Numbered from the stretch's first letter, positions 1 to 12,141 are shown. The stretch is 64,000 bases of DNA from [Phialemoniopsis] sp. UDSM-2020 (GCA_018873225.1 JAEILZ010000006.1:3348001-3412000); one strand, 5' to 3'. Made by a program: numbers and translations. Notes: generated from the sequence alone by a model not told the origin.

Positions 1-1435
1 CTCCCGTCGCAGTCAGATACTTGCCGATGATACTCACAGTACACAACCACGAAGAGATAGATGCCGAGGACGGCAAATCCCTTTCCAACCTTGTTATCCG
101 TGTTCTGGAACTCCTTTTGCATGATTGCTGCGTAGATCTCGACAAGAATGACACCGGCCATACCGGCGAGAAGCATCCTAGTCATCTTATGTTAGCCCTT
201 TAGTCTCCACCGACAGTCTTGACTGTTGTTACTCACTTCCGGCGACCCCATCGGTCAGTCAGGAGAGTCGTCGCCACAGCATTGATGAGGAAGCTGATTG
301 TGCCATAGACACCAGCCAGGGCAAGGATCGTCATGGGAGCCATTCCGAGGGACTTGTACAAAATGGTCTGGTAGTACTGAATGACGTTGACACCCGTGAG
401 GCTGGTGAAAGTTTGCACGGCAATCGAGACGAGGGCGCGGTGACGGAACAGCACAAATGCCTCCCGGTAAGTCTTGACCTCGCGCTCCATCTCGAACTCG
501 ATCTGTGCCCGCATGAGAGCGAACTCTTCGGAGACCCGGTCGTTGTCTTGGAATTCTCGGCCGTAGATCCTGGTGAACTCGATCCGGGCTTGGTCGATCT
601 TGCCCTGCCAGACGAGCTGACGAGGGGAGTTGGGCATGAATGTCGCCAGGCCGATGAAGAGGATGACACCCCAGGGAATCTGAATCGCCAGCGGGACGCG
701 CCATTGTACCTCGCCGTACGGAGCATACGAGCAGGCGAAGCCGACCCAGTTGGACAACATGATGCCGAAGCAAATGCCACAGCCAGAGATGCCACCGATC
801 AGACCGCGATGTTTGGGAGAGGCAATTTCGGAAAGATAGATCGGAACGGTGGAGACGAGGCCACTAAGCAACAATCAAGAGTCAGTCACCAGCATCTTTC
901 TCACAAAGTCAGGATCATCGTACCCCACAGCCGCACCGGCCAGGAACCGGCCAGCCAGGAACATGCCAATGTTGACGGATGCAGTCTGAATGACAGTCCC
1001 GATAGTCACAATGATAGCCATCAGTTGCATGAAACGGATGCGACCCAACCGGTCGGCAATGAGCGTCTGGACAATGGCTCCTACGGCCTCTCCTGCGATG
1101 TAGATGGCGACGACCTGTGGCGTGCTCGTTAGTTGGGAAGCCGTCGGTGATTCGGAGCCATGGAGCACTTACTGCACCAGTAAGGCCCTTAGACGGATGG
1201 CCCATGTAGGTGATCCAGCTGTCATGAGCAATAGCTAATTGCAGCACACGTTAATAGACTAAATTTGTGCAGATGGCAGATCTTGCAACCTACTTGTGGT
1301 GGCAATCCCTGTATCAAAGCCCTAGAGACATGGTTAACTGACTGTAAGACATTTGCAAGAGCTTTTGGTACCAACAAAGCAAAGAGTGCCGATCGCTGCA
1401 AAGAGCGCGATCCCGAAGGTGTAGTAGCTCCCCAT
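1..1435 (-). CDS. MFS sugar transporter, 3' end cut by the window edge
   Basis: Major facilitator superfamily sugar porter that would import a mono- or disaccharide across the plasma membrane. The model has exons 1435-1376, 1321-1294, 1234-1173, 1114-924, 863-237 and 177-38, then a donor GTGAGT at 37 whose intron runs off the window. Spliced, it reads through the family signatures: FGFDTGIATT after helix 1, DRLGRIR in the loop after helix 2, AGRFLAG in helix 4, MPNSPRQL (the PESPR position, with an N instead of E) and DRWGRRK after the central loop. All exon junctions keep frame. The start ATG at 1435 gives MGSYYTFG, close to usual sugar-porter N-termini. The C-terminal third is outside the window. 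It lies tail-on near a second sugar porter (4979-6762), suggesting a sugar-use neighbourhood. The substrate cannot be read from sequence. Confidence 0.88.
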
Positions 1436-2171
1436 CGTGATTTGTGTGGACCTCAAGAAGGTCTCGAATCAACATGTAAAAAGGTGAAGTTGAGCCTTGC
1501 AAGATGAACGATGGCCAGTGTCGTTTAGCAGTCAAGAACCTTTCCAAATACGTCAATGAACCTGGTTTGAATCTGTTCAACGCGTCCTCTTTGGTCGTGT
1601 GTGTTTGAAGATCAGGCCGCGAATGAGATGCAGGCGATTAAGTACTCGGGTCATTACAACCTCTCCCCTCATCGCCTTTGCGGGGAGGACCCCCGTGGGG
1701 AATCTCGACATGAAGCCCGACATCAATTGGTGGCCCTGTCGGCTCGGCTGTCTGTGTAGCGATCGGCTGGTCAATCACCCATGCATTTCCAGGGTTTTTA
1801 GTCACCGACAATGGAGCTTCGAAGTGGCCTGGGTTTGGTAGTGCGCGATGCTACTGGAGGGTGAAAATGATCGACATGGTCATCGGCTGGTCTTGGCAGA
1901 ATGCGGGTTAGCGTTGCCGAAGCCCGGATCGCGGCCAGCGTCTTGGGTCCTCGCCCGGCACATTGTTATTGGATGCCGGATGACCGTTGTGCCACCGGGA
2001 CCCGGATGGCTGACTCCTGGCTGTTTTCATGCGTGCCGACCGTTGTACTCAAAGCCACGCGAGATCGCTTTCTGCATGTAGTGGAGATCGGCCTGGACAC
2101 TTCTTGTTACGCCGCAAGACAACGAACGTCACTTTGCCCCTGCAAGATCACTATCCTAGGAACCTCACATC
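1436..2171. other. Intergenic, divergent promoter of transporter and dehydrogenase
   Basis: This gap separates the starts of the minus-strand sugar porter and the plus-strand hydroxyacid dehydrogenase, so it should carry both promoters. I see no convincing coding region; the short open frames here lack splice or start support. No binding site could be assigned. Confidence 0.5.
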
Positions 2172-3110
2172 ATGAAGCTGCTACACCCAACCTCAATAGA
2201 GCTGGACATCCAAAGTCTGACGGGCTTCGCCGTCGAACTACATCCCTACGATGTAAAAGTCCCGATCCCAGAAGAACACATCGACGCCGACATCATCGTC
2301 ACGTGGATCAACAGCAAAGAGAACCTCCGAGATGCGGCCAAGCGCATGAAGAACCTGAAATGGATCCAGGCCCTCGCAGCCGGCCCCAACGACGTTCTCG
2401 AGGCAGGCTTCGACACGTCTAGGACAATCATCACCATGGGGCTGGGCATCCATGACCACACGGTCGCCGAGCACACCCTCGCCATGCTCCTGAGCGGCAT
2501 TCGCAAGCTCTACGAGATGCGGGATTTTCAACATCAGTCGAAGTGGCCTGGCCATCTAGGCGGCTCATATCCTAGGGCCGGCGAGTTGACGTCCCTGCGT
2601 GGTGCGCGCGTGCTGATCTGGGGCTTCGGCGGCATCGCCAAGGAGCTCACGCCGTTGCTCACGGTCCTCGGCGCGCAGGTCCGGGGTGTGGCGCGGAGCC
2701 CGGGCGTACGGCACGGTGTCGAGATCTTTAGCGACGACAAATTGCCGGAGGTTCTGCCGGAGACGGACGCTCTGATCATGATTCTGCCGGGGTCGGAAGC
2801 GACGCGCAAGGTCCTGAATGCCGAGCGCCTGAGGTTGTTGCCTAAGCATGCATGGGTGGTGAATGTAGGGCGGGGGATCTCTGTTGACGAGGACGCGCTT
2901 GTAGATGCTCTGGAGAGCAAGGACATTGCGGGTGCTGCCCTGGATGTCTTTGAGACGGAGCCGCTGCCCGAGTCAAGTCGGTTGTGGAAGGCGCCGAATC
3001 TGCTCATCTCGCCGCACGCTGCCGGAGGGCGGCCTGAGGGCTGTACGGACTTGATAGCTGAGAACTTGCGCCTGTTCTTAGCGTCCAGGCCGCTGAAGCA
3101 CGCAATCTAG
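2172..3110 (+). CDS. D-2-hydroxyacid dehydrogenase (NAD(P)-dependent)
   Basis: A 312-residue intronless protein of the D-isomer-specific 2-hydroxyacid dehydrogenase family, which reversibly reduces 2-keto acids in the cytosol. The Rossmann motif is GFGGIA at residues 151-156, where the family usually ends in G. The catalytic set is present: Arg234 in NVGRG, Glu263 in FETEPLP and His282 in SPHAAG. The motif VAEHTLAMLL before the cofactor domain is also typical. ATG at 2172 is preceded by CACATC and gives a usual-length protein. Its place among sugar porters, a regulator and an arabinofuranosidase suggests a role in carbon catabolism (for example glyoxylate or hydroxypyruvate-type reduction), but that is inference. 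The exact substrate and NAD versus NADP preference are not readable. Confidence 0.9.
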   Translation: MKLLHPTSIELDIQSLTGFAVELHPYDVKVPIPEEHIDADIIVTWINSKENLRDAAKRMKNLKWIQALAAGPNDVLEAGFDTSRTIITMGLGIHDHTVAEHTLAMLLSGIRKLYEMRDFQHQSKWPGHLGGSYPRAGELTSLRGARVLIWGFGGIAKELTPLLTVLGAQVRGVARSPGVRHGVEIFSDDKLPEVLPETDALIMILPGSEATRKVLNAERLRLLPKHAWVVNVGRGISVDEDALVDALESKDIAGAALDVFETEPLPESSRLWKAPNLLISPHAAGGRPEGCTDLIAENLRLFLASRPLKHAI

Positions 3111-3548
3111 AGATGAAGTTTCATCAATTTCACACTTTACATCCGGCGTATTTAGAAGAGGAATAAACCATTAGTGTATATGGGATCAAGGCAGACCGCA
3201 CAGCTAGCTGATCCATAGAGTCGGCTTCACAGTAGACGGCTTTTGCGAAAGATGGTATTATCACCATTACAGTATAGACGCAAGGCATCCTTTACAGTTA
3301 GACGTTATCGAGCCTTAGGTTCAGTAATAGCTAGCAAGCGTTAATGACGGAGTGTGAAGCCGGACATATCAATACGAGGAATGACTTCATGACAGGACGG
3401 TATCAGGTATGATAAATATAGCTAGCGTATTTATTGGCAATGACTAGCTTATTTAATGACAATGGCGAAGTTGGCAGGGTGGCTGAAATCCTACTACCTC
3501 TCAGTACCTGGTAGAGCACCCTCCTAGCATTTCCGAATGGACGAGCAG
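3111..3548. other. Convergent 3' intergenic region
   Basis: Lies between the 3' ends of the plus-strand dehydrogenase and the minus-strand small secreted protein. Moderately AT-rich, with no open frame that can be supported. I see no repeat or RNA gene. Confidence 0.5.
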
Positions 3549-3883
3549 CTAGTTCTTCGGCTCCAGCATACATCCGGATTCGTTCTGGCCACAGATCATC
3601 TAAAGTAGAAAGTAACCGTTAGCAAGTGTTCTTTGCTGTCCATAGCAGGAGCGACGGTAAAGCCCTAGATCATATGAGCATAGAGACCTACATCGAAATC
3701 GCCGTCAGGGCACTCCCAGTAATCGCAAGGCCCGTCCAGTTTATCGCAGGAGCGGCAGCTGGTCTCGCCCTTAAAATCGCCGCCCTTGCAGAGCGCCTTG
3801 ATGTTGTTACAGAAGGAGGCTTGGGGCACAGCGAGAACGCCGGTGACGAGGAGGGCGACAGCGGAGATAGCGGAGAACTTCAT
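3549..3883 (-). CDS. Small secreted cysteine-rich protein, effector candidate
   Basis: Predicted 80-residue secreted protein with two exons, 3883-3692 and 3599-3549. ATG at 3883 starts a clear signal peptide (MKFSAISAVALLVTGVLA, probable cleavage near residue 18). The mature part carries six cysteines in exon 1, including SCRSC and CDYWEC, and two more in exon 2 (ICGQ and SGCM), giving an even set of eight that could form four disulfides. The intron uses donor GTAGGT, a strong branch site GCTAAC and acceptor TTTAG, and joins the exons in phase 0. Without splicing the frame stops 8 codons after the donor and only six cysteines are kept. Length, secretion signal and cysteine density fit fungal effectors or small antimicrobial-type proteins. 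I do not recognise the family. Confidence 0.65.
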
Positions 3884-4978
3884 TTTGAAAAGACTTTGTT
3901 GGGGTTGATTGTTGCTTGTTGGGATGTTTGGAGTTTGGTGTATCTTTGTCCGTTGTTTTTGTTGCTGGAGCTGGTGTCTGAACAAAAGAAGATGGCTTCT
4001 GAGAGGGCCCGTCTCGACCTTTTTATACTTGAGTTCTCGCAGACTCAACTCCCCCCATCCCCAGCGACAACATCATCTCTTCATAGTCGACACACATCGT
4101 CCACCTGGTTATCTTGGAGACACAAATCATGACCCACCGTACAGCCTCTCCAGCAACACACAACTTGACTCCTTCGTTCTCGCAACGATGCCTCTTTTTG
4201 AACTCCTGAATAGTGATCGCCGTCTTGCTGACGTGATCATACCATGTCGGCGAGCCCTACGAGCAACCAGGTCGTTGATATGGATTGATATGCCGGTACG
4301 GTAGACGCTTCGAACCAAGTGCCGGCCAGACAGCCGGCCCACTTTGACATCAGAGTACCGTTCAGCCCCAACGAGTCTGTTCTCCATACACTCTCCAATT
4401 CCAATTAGCTTATGACACGCGCGCGACTAGACAGGCGTCACAGGCGGGCGTCTGCCCTACAGCCCGCATGTCGTGATGTGAACGTTGTCCCGCCTCCTAT
4501 GACCCACCCATGCTGGGATCCTACGAAGTAAATGATCGTCAAAAAGGAATTTGCTGGCTGGGCCTCTGAAGCCTGTCTGCCAGTGCTGCTAAGGCTTCCC
4601 TACCTACCCGCATGGCAGTAAACCCCCCGCTGGCTCGTATCAAACACCATATGACGACGTCGCTCCTGCGTGCGAACATTGAAACAGCCTGGAGTGGGAT
4701 TAGGTCTGCCGTGGTTAACATACGTCAGTGTGGATTGCTTCTAACCTTAATCGGCGATTTTCAACGTCTATTTCTGAACTGCCGGCTCCTCGGCCTAATG
4801 CCTTGGCTTCGATTCCGGATGTCGCTAAACATGATCCCCCCCTTCTCCCATACTCGTGTGGGTTACTCACTCCTTTTTCACAGTAGGGTAAGGTACATTA
4901 TGTGTGTAAAGCCCGCACAGAATTGTGCTGCTAGGTTGCAGAGATCCCAGTCATAGCCCTTCCCTGCGAATGCAGGAC
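3884..4978. other. Intergenic, upstream of the small secreted protein
   Basis: About 1.1 kb between the start of the secreted protein and the stop of the next sugar porter, both on the minus strand. The first 170 bases hold the leader of the secreted protein, with a TATA-like TTTTATAC near 4020-4027 on the plus strand. Open frames at 4127-4387 and 4612-4956 show no recognisable protein and I do not call them. Confidence 0.45.
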
Positions 4979-6762
4979 TTATACCTTCTCAGAGTGGCCA
5001 ACCTCGCCGGCTGCGGCGTCACCCTGTGTCTTGCTGGACTCAGCATTCGCACGGACATCCGCTGCTTTCCCGTCGAAGATAACCGCGATCTCTTCCAGGG
5101 CCTTGCCTTTCGTCTCCAGGAACCAACCGTAGGCGACGAAGCTCTCGATGGAGAGGATCGCAACATAGACCAGGTAGAACTTCCAGGAGATGGCGTCAAG
5201 CCCGATCGGGTTAACGTACTGGTTGACGAAGACGGCGCACTTGGTTGAGAAGACGTAGGTCGCCATACCCTTAGCTCGGATGGAGTAGGGCAGGACCTCG
5301 ACGGAGTAAGCGACAGGTAGAGGCGAGAATGCAATGCTGTAGAAGAACATGAAGAGGAAAACGAAAACCATCACGGCGATACCAGCAGCGTTGGCTCCGG
5401 TCTCGGCGAACCGGGCAGACGCAACGGTCCAGGAGCTGAATATGACAAGCATACCCAGAGTGGACAAGCGGAAAAGGGGGCGGCGACCGAGACGCTCGAC
5501 AAAGAATGCGGTGGTGAGCGCGACCATCCAGTTCCAGACCGTGAGAAGGCCGTTGACGAGGGCTTGGGTGTCTTTGCTCTTGATACCCACGGTGTCCATG
5601 ATGCGTGAGAGGTCTTTTGTTCATCTTGGTCAGCCGTGCTAATTTTTGCTACCCGGATTGAGGACGCGGAGGTCTTCCAGATGGGAGGCATGTAGAACAC
5701 TTACAGTAAGAAATAAGACCATTTCCAGACCATTGGCTAAAGACACCCATGCAGATGACCAGGAAAGTGCGGTATCGATTCCCGCTGGTGGACACCATGG
5801 ACTTCCACGTAGTTGCCTCGTTCCTCTTCTCGTTGTCAATAGCAGAACGGATTTCCTCGTATTGCAAGCGTACGAGCTCCGTGTCTTGCCCTTCGCCATG
5901 GTATCTTCTCAGCGCAGCAAGTGCTTCCTCGTCTCGATCGTGGGCGATAAGCCAGCGTGGGGATTCTGGAAGGAACCAGACTGCGCAGAGTTGTATGACA
6001 CTAGGGAGCATCTGAAGAAGGGACGGAATCCTCCAAGACCATGTACTAGGAATGACTCGTGTGCCGTATGTAACCCAAGCTGCAATGATCGCACCGAACG
6101 GCCAGCTAAAGTCACGGAAAGGTTAGTATCGATAGCAACCAAGCCGCAGACGGGACTGAGTTGCAGGGCACTTACCATGTGTTGCAAATAGCCGTCACTG
6201 TAACACGATCCTTTGGGTGGCTCAGCTCAGAGACCAAGCTAGGGGCAGAAGTTGTGGCGAACGAAAGACCGAAACCGAGGATAAAGCGACTGCCAACAAA
6301 CATGCCAAAGTTGACACTCTCACACTGGATGATAGCACCAATGATCATGATGATACTTCCAATGGTGATGCCCATTCGTCGACCCCATCGGTCTGCGACC
6401 CAGGGCGCGATAGGAGTCGAACAGATGCTGCCGAGGGACATCATGGCACTGATGAGCCCCAGCCTCGACCCTCGGGGGTTGCCGAAGAAGTCATCCCAGT
6501 ACGCTACGGTCTGTAGGGAGTTCATCATTGAGCCGTCGTAGCCGCTCGTAGCATACGATACGACAGCCGCAGGGAAGAGCAGGCCGTAGAGGCGTCGTCG
6601 GGCGGAGGATCGGTACCACGGAGGGGACTCGCGCGCGAGGATGGTCATGCGTGACGGCTCGTAGTTTTCGTCTGCGGCGACGGCGGCGGTGTCATTATCT
6701 CGAGAGTGTTTGGCGGCCTTGGCCTGCCTCAAGGCTGGCAAAAAGTCTCGAAGGTCTTTCAT
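4979..6762 (-). CDS. MFS sugar transporter (lactose permease/hexose transporter type)
   Basis: Complete sugar porter of 540 residues in three exons: 6762-6176, 6105-5705 and 5613-4979. Junctions keep frame and restore family motifs: SYATSGYDGSMMNSLQ near helix 1, DRWGRRMG, WFLPESPRWL (the PESPR signature), GAIIAAWVTYG across junction 1, SYYLSRIMDTVGI across junction 2, ERLGRRP, and the closing FLETKGKALEEI. This is the fungal lactose-permease/hexose-transporter branch. The protein has a hydrophilic N-terminus of about 60 residues, then twelve expected membrane spans. The stop is TAA at 4981-4979. It is transcribed in the same direction as the regulator at 7516-9771 and lies 0.75 kb downstream of it. 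Substrate is unknown; arabinose, arabino-oligosaccharide or another plant sugar would fit the nearby GH51 gene. Confidence 0.92.
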
Positions 6763-7515
6763 TGTGGTAGGAAAAGACAAGTGAGTGTGGTACAAGATTC
6801 TAGCAAGAGGTAAAGGCGGTGGCAAGTGCCCGATTCGGTTCTTGCGTGCTGCCAGGTTCTCTGATCAGATAGTGATCCCGAGTGAAGGCAACGTTCTTAT
6901 ATCTCCGTTTCGGGCTCAAGCCTTGCGGAGAGTGGCATGACCTGCTGGTAGCCAAGCACGCGTTCTGGAGATGGACCGGATACCGGGCCTCCAGCGCTAG
7001 AAGTCACCGCTGAGAAAACCCTCGTACGCGGGGATTGGGGTCCCCATAGTTGATCGTGCGAGGGTGGGACAAGCCGGGTAGACACTGGTGGGAGGTTTAG
7101 GTGTTGTCGCTCAGGGGATTGGCATAGTCGGGGGAGCTAATCTCGCGTTCCCCGTTCCTCTAGTGGCTCTGCAAACAGGGGCAAGCACGGGGAGGCTAAA
7201 ATAGCGGCCCCGATTCGCTTGGAGCCAGGGATTCCGGATCTCTCCTGCGAGAGGAGCCAGTGGCAAGTCTGTCGTAGATTTAGGCGAGACCATTGCAAGC
7301 GTGCATCCAGTGCCGAACATCCTGTCACTAGAGGTTTATACCTTATTAGCTCGAGCCGGCCTTGCAATTATGGCTGTCCTCGTAGCCACGGATCACGACA
7401 CGACACGAAATATTACCGGGATGTTATTAGTGTAAAGGGATGGCGCAAGCAAACTCTACGGGTCACACGATACCATTTTCCATGGTGTTCCTAGTAATGA
7501 TGAAGAGTTACTGCT
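6763..7515. other. Intergenic, promoter of the second sugar porter
   Basis: Lies between the 3' end of the Zn2Cys6 regulator and the start of the sugar porter. No coding region is supported; frames at 6897-7085 and 7111-7367 look like chance. Presumed to hold the porter's promoter. Confidence 0.45.
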
Positions 7516-9771
7516 TTATTCCCGAAACACGGATCTCCGTGAAGCATCTAAGCGCTCCAATACATCCACATGCCACCTAAACCCATCAATACCCACAGCG
7601 AAACGTGCCATGTTTCTTTTACCGATTGCAATCGTGTGATCAACGTTGAGAGGGAGCGCTACGCGGAACTCGGGAGTAACAGTAGCAGCGATCAGGATCA
7701 TAGCCATCTTAAAAGTCCTGCTCAAGGGTTAGTCACAACTTACAAGAAGTCTCTAAAGTCGTCCAGTATATGGTGACTTACGTGATTCCGGCTGAGAAAA
7801 GGCAGGTCACGCTCTTTAATGGTTCCGTGTCGAAGGTGCCGATAAATCCTACACATCCCTCAAAGCAAGTCTTGCATCTCTCTAGGATAGCTATCTTGTC
7901 GGAGTGTGCATGAAATTGGTCGTTTTTGAGCAGCACAAACTCGACAAATGGTCGATGAATGATGTATTGCCCGGCGTAATACCTACCCCTGAGCCGTATC
8001 ACATTCCAAGGGTCGTTCTCCAGCTCCGTACCATGTACAGGGACTTGCAAAAGTGGCAAGCCTGTGTGACTATAACTTCGGTTTAATGGCTCGACGTTGG
8101 ATAATTGACTCTTGAGCAGAAATTCGGGGATCTGGCGATAGACTGTGGTGTGATGCGTCCACAGATCTTCGGTTGTCCTCAACAGCCATTTGATGTAAGT
8201 TGGTTGATGCGCGTGGATGCGCTGTTCTGCAGAATCGAACAGAATGATATTCACTCGATTTAAACACCGACGCAGTGACACATTGGTGCTGAGTTGAAAT
8301 GCTACCAAGTCATCGCCGCTTGTAGTTGGAGGACTGCCTGTTTCCACAGATATCCCGGGATCAGGTTCAAAATTGGGGTAGGGTATCAGATCTTCGTATT
8401 TTGACAGGCCCGATGGGCCATGGACGGAGATCTCGGATGTGAAGTCGGCTTCCCATATGTATGCAACCCAGTACAGACGGCGAAAGGAGTCTGTCAGATC
8501 GTCGGGTGCGTCGGGTGGGAATAACAACCTACGAATCACAGTGTCAGCTCAACGTGATTCCAGAGAGATTCTTTCGAGATGTCAAGTCGACTTACAAGCG
8601 AGCAAGTGCTTCGCACTTCAGGGATGACCAGTGTGACCATTGAAATGCCTTGGAAATATGACCTTTAGCGCCTAGATATATGCTATAATCGCATGGGTTA
8701 GTCAAAGGTCTAGGTCATGGAAACCGAAGTCAACTTGGAAGCAAACAGAAGCCATTATTACCTCGCCAATAAACAGCATTGTCCAGCTTCTAGGGTTGCT
8801 TCCGAGGAAACTCTGCCCAACAAGAGTTCCGCCTTCGCCCATAGCATTACATCGTCTGTTGTAACATCAGTAGGAGCAGAGCCCGTTGTTGCCTGTTGAA
8901 AGCCCCCAAGGCATACTTGCGCCTGCTCCGAGGTCACAAACGAGCCAAGCGACAAGACCAAAATAAGTAGGCAGTACTGTGCCGGCGATATTGGGGTTGT
9001 GTTTAGCCCTTGCTTGCACTCAGATACTACAATGTTATCAAATGTCGTCAAGACATGCTGTGAAGAAATTACAGGAAAGAAAGGGTTGACATCTCGGAAG
9101 TAGCTGTCTATCAGACTCCGATAAACAGACACAAGTGTTGACGATGCCGAGTCGGTATTGTGACGAAAGAGCCGCCATGACTCTGGGAGTAGAGACGGAC
9201 CAGATGTTGTAGAGTGTTCCTGGAAGAACACATTCGAGGGAGTGAGCCGCTTCCTCTCTTCCGGGGACTCTGCCTCGCACAAGCCCGCGAAACCTCTTGA
9301 CAGCAGGTCCTTGATTACCGGGAGTTCATAGACATAGGTGGATCCGGCGGTGTGCAACTGTGTCACATGTGCGTCAGGCACAGGGGTGTGCTTTGAGAAG
9401 AGAAACGGATCCGGATTCGACGCGACGACGCGGGTCGTGGTCGCCTCCAAAGGCCGTGGAGTCGCTCGCGTTGCGGGAGGTGGCGAGGACAGGTGCTGGA
9501 GCGGGTTCCCGGGCGAGGAAGCCGAGAGCAAGCGATCTTCAAGCAAACGGATGCGATCCAGTATGAGCTTCGTGTTGGGCTCGACGCGTGGCGGCTGCGG
9601 CTGCGGCTCATGGTAGACGCACTCGGAGTTGGAAGCGGCGCAAAAGCCGCACCTCGGCTTCACTTCGTCGCAGCGCGTCTTGCGCTTGGCGCAGCTTATG
9701 CATGCGTGCACTGCACGGCGCTTGGGCATGCGCTGTGGCGGAGACTCCGCGAAGTAGTACGGCGCGTCCAT
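7516..9771 (-). CDS. Zn2Cys6 fungal transcription factor next to the arabinofuranosidase
   Basis: Nuclear regulator of 681 residues in four exons: 9771-8762, 8682-8596, 8528-7782 and 7717-7516. The N-terminal zinc cluster at residues about 24-51 has spacing C-x2-C-x6-C-x6-C-x2-C-x6-C (starts ACISC, ends SECVY), followed by a short linker and a coiled-coil-like stretch (LILDRIRLLEDRLL). The rest matches the fungal-specific middle homology region: VNPFFPVIS, the junction-restored LLASIYLGA, and RRLYWVAYIWEAD. Intron 1 has a good branch site (TGACTAAC). The gene starts 540 bp from the divergent GH51 arabinofuranosidase, so it is the obvious candidate regulator of that gene and of the two sugar porters, by analogy with fungal pentose regulators. 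It is not clearly XlnR or AraR by sequence. Confidence 0.88.
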
Positions 9772-10311
9772 GGCTTATGACCCGAACTGGGCTGGGCGGC
9801 AGGGGTTGGCATGTGATATGAAGGAGTTCATTTGCTTAGCCCGTTCGAACTCGGGGATATGGCATGGTCAGTGTAGAAGCTCATGCGTGGAGATCTACAC
9901 TTGCTCTTACACGCCCACCAGTAGCCCAGTATGCCGTTCCGGAAAGAGGCTGCGAGGTTTGAGACTGGGCTATGATGACTGCGAGAATATCTAGACCAGT
10001 GAAGGCCCGCTCTGAATGTCAAGGGAATGGTCTACTTAGTATTATTTAATATCCCCTAGTGTCGGGGAATCCAATTATGGGTCCCCCGATGGCCAAGCCT
10101 GTCCGGCTCCAGAACTACAGTCTTTGTGGGCCACTAAGTCTTGCTACGTGATCTTGATATCAGCATCTATATGATGATCTCAAAAGCTATATCATGTATT
10201 CCTTCCTTCAAATACAAGAGGACTTTAACGGTGATCGGGGGCTGAGAGTCAAGCACCAAACACAAAGAACTCCTCATTGCAAGTCGACACCGATCGAATC
10301 CGATCTCAACA
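9772..10311. promoter_or_regulatory. Divergent promoter between regulator and GH51 gene
   Basis: 540 bp separate the two start codons, so both genes must share this control region. It contains one TTAGCC at 9836-9841 (GGCTAA on the minus strand), which matches the GGCTAR core bound by XlnR/Xyr1-type regulators, and a near-palindromic pair TCGGGGA at 10062-10068 and TCCCCCGA at 10082-10089. These matches are short and could be chance. A plus-strand leader of the GH51 gene probably begins after about 10200. Confidence 0.4.
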
Positions 10312-12107
10312 ATGACTTCTACAACTTTGTCAATCTTGCCGGACGACAGCGATGAGTCGCCAGTCATCTCGCTGCAGCCTAACCACACCGTCGCAAATAT
10401 CAGTCCCCTGATCTATGGAGGATTCACAGAGTCAGTACAAATACTAAGTTCTCTTTTGCTCTTGCAGCAGCGGCTCACTGATTCTTTGCCAGGCACATGG
10501 GCCGGTGCATCTACGGCGGCCTGTACGACCCCGACAATGCCCACGGCCTCTCCGACGCCGACGGCTTCCGCACCGATGTCATCGAGTGCCTCAAGGAGCT
10601 CAAGGTTCCCGTCGTGCGCTACCCGGGCGGCAACTTTGTCGCCACGTACCGCTGGCAGGACGGCATCGGCCCCAGAGACCAACGGCCCTCGCGTCCCGAG
10701 CTCGCGTGGCGCGGCGTCGAGCCCAACCAGTTCGGCACGGACGAGTTCATGCGGTGGTGCGCGCGCGTCGGGACCGAGCCCTACCTATGCCTCAACATGG
10801 GCACGGGCACGCTCGAGGACGCGCTCGCCTGGCTCGAGTACTGCAACAGCGACCAGGATACGTACTGGGCCAACCTGCGGCGGAAGAATGGGCATGAGGA
10901 GCCTTATAACGTGAAATACTGGGCATTGGGCAATGAGATGTGGGGGCCGTGGTACGTGTGGCATGCTCGAGAGTTTGTGTTTACATGGCAACTGACAGTG
11001 ATTACTCCTCTAGGCAAGTCGAACAGCATAGCAAAGAGGATTATGCCAAGAAGGCCTTCCAGTGGGCAAAAGGTATAGGGCTTCTACCGGACCCAAGAGT
11101 ATTACAAAACCATACTGACAGACTTACAAGCTCTGAAACTCCTCGATCCGTCCATCCAGTTGATTCTCTGCGGCAATGACGGGTACTCGGATTGGGATCG
11201 CTATGTGATTCAAAAGTGCCTCCGCTTCACCGATATGCATTCTATCCACTACTATTCCCAAGGCAAAACGTAGGTTCAACCTCACTAGGACACCATTATC
11301 CATAGCGAGAAACATCCGGGTTAGCTTACAGTGTTCGCCAGCCATTACCACAACGTGTCGAGCCCCTATGCCGCAGAGCGCGCCATCCAAATCACATCGT
11401 CCCTGATCGACCTCGCCCGCTGCGAGCTCGACATGTCACCCTACCCGGACTGGTCCAGGATCCACTCGGCGCCGCGCTCCAAGCACCGTCCCACCATCTG
11501 CTTCGACGAGTGGAACGTGTGGGACTCGAAGCGTGCTCCCGGGCGCGACGGCGCCGAGGAGCGCTACACGCTCTCGGACGCGCTCGCCGTCGCCGTCTGG
11601 CTCAACATCTTTGTCCGCAACAGCAGGGACCTGGGCATGTGCACGCTCGCGCAGAGCGTCAACGTCATCTCGCCTATAATGACCTCGCCCGCGGGGATCT
11701 GCAAGCAGACGACCTACTGGCCGCTCCTGCTGTTCGCCAAGTACATGCAGGGCCAGTCTGTTGCGGTCAATGTGAGGACCAAGGCGTACAGGGGGCCTAC
11801 GAACCCGGAGTGGGTGCAGAGTACGTGCGTCGTGCCGAAGCTCGATGTCAGCGCCGCGCGGGATGGCGAGTGGATCAGTCTGGCGGTGGTTAATCTTGAC
11901 GAGGAGAGGGACTTTGAGATGGAGCTGGCCGGCATTCAAACCAATGGCGATGTTCAGGTCTACACTGTTGGAGGGAAAGAGTCGAACTTGACAGATGTGA
12001 ATACGGAAGGGTCCGAGACGGTAGCTATCAAGGAAGGCAAGTGGGAGGCCGGGACGAGTTTTGTATTCCAGAAGCACAGTTTTACTATGCTTCGCTGGCG
12101 CGTCTGA
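10312..12107 (+). CDS. GH51 alpha-L-arabinofuranosidase, intracellular type
   Basis: Glycoside hydrolase family 51 enzyme that releases arabinose from the non-reducing ends of arabinan and arabinoxylan fragments. Exons: 10312-10430, 10493-10951, 11014-11072, 11131-11269 and 11342-12107, giving 513 residues, the usual size of the intracellular fungal form. Junctions restore GFTEHMGRCIYGG and SIHYYSQGKTHYHN. The acid/base is Glu188 in YWALGNEMWG and the nucleophile Glu315 in FDEWNVW; both are intact. No signal peptide is seen, so it probably acts in the cytosol on imported oligosaccharides, fitting the adjacent sugar porters. The last intron's acceptor is placed at 11340-11341 because an earlier AG breaks the frame. 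Likely controlled by the divergent Zn2Cys6 regulator. Confidence 0.93.
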
Positions 12108-12141
12108 TTTCATATGTTCATATATTAGACAGGTAACACAA

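Noticed and set aside
2238..3007. Minus-strand frames over the dehydrogenase
   Set aside because: Antisense shadows of a complete, well-supported plus-strand gene.
9038..9280. 80-aa minus-strand frame within the regulator
   Set aside because: Alternate-frame shadow inside exon 1 of the Zn2Cys6 gene.
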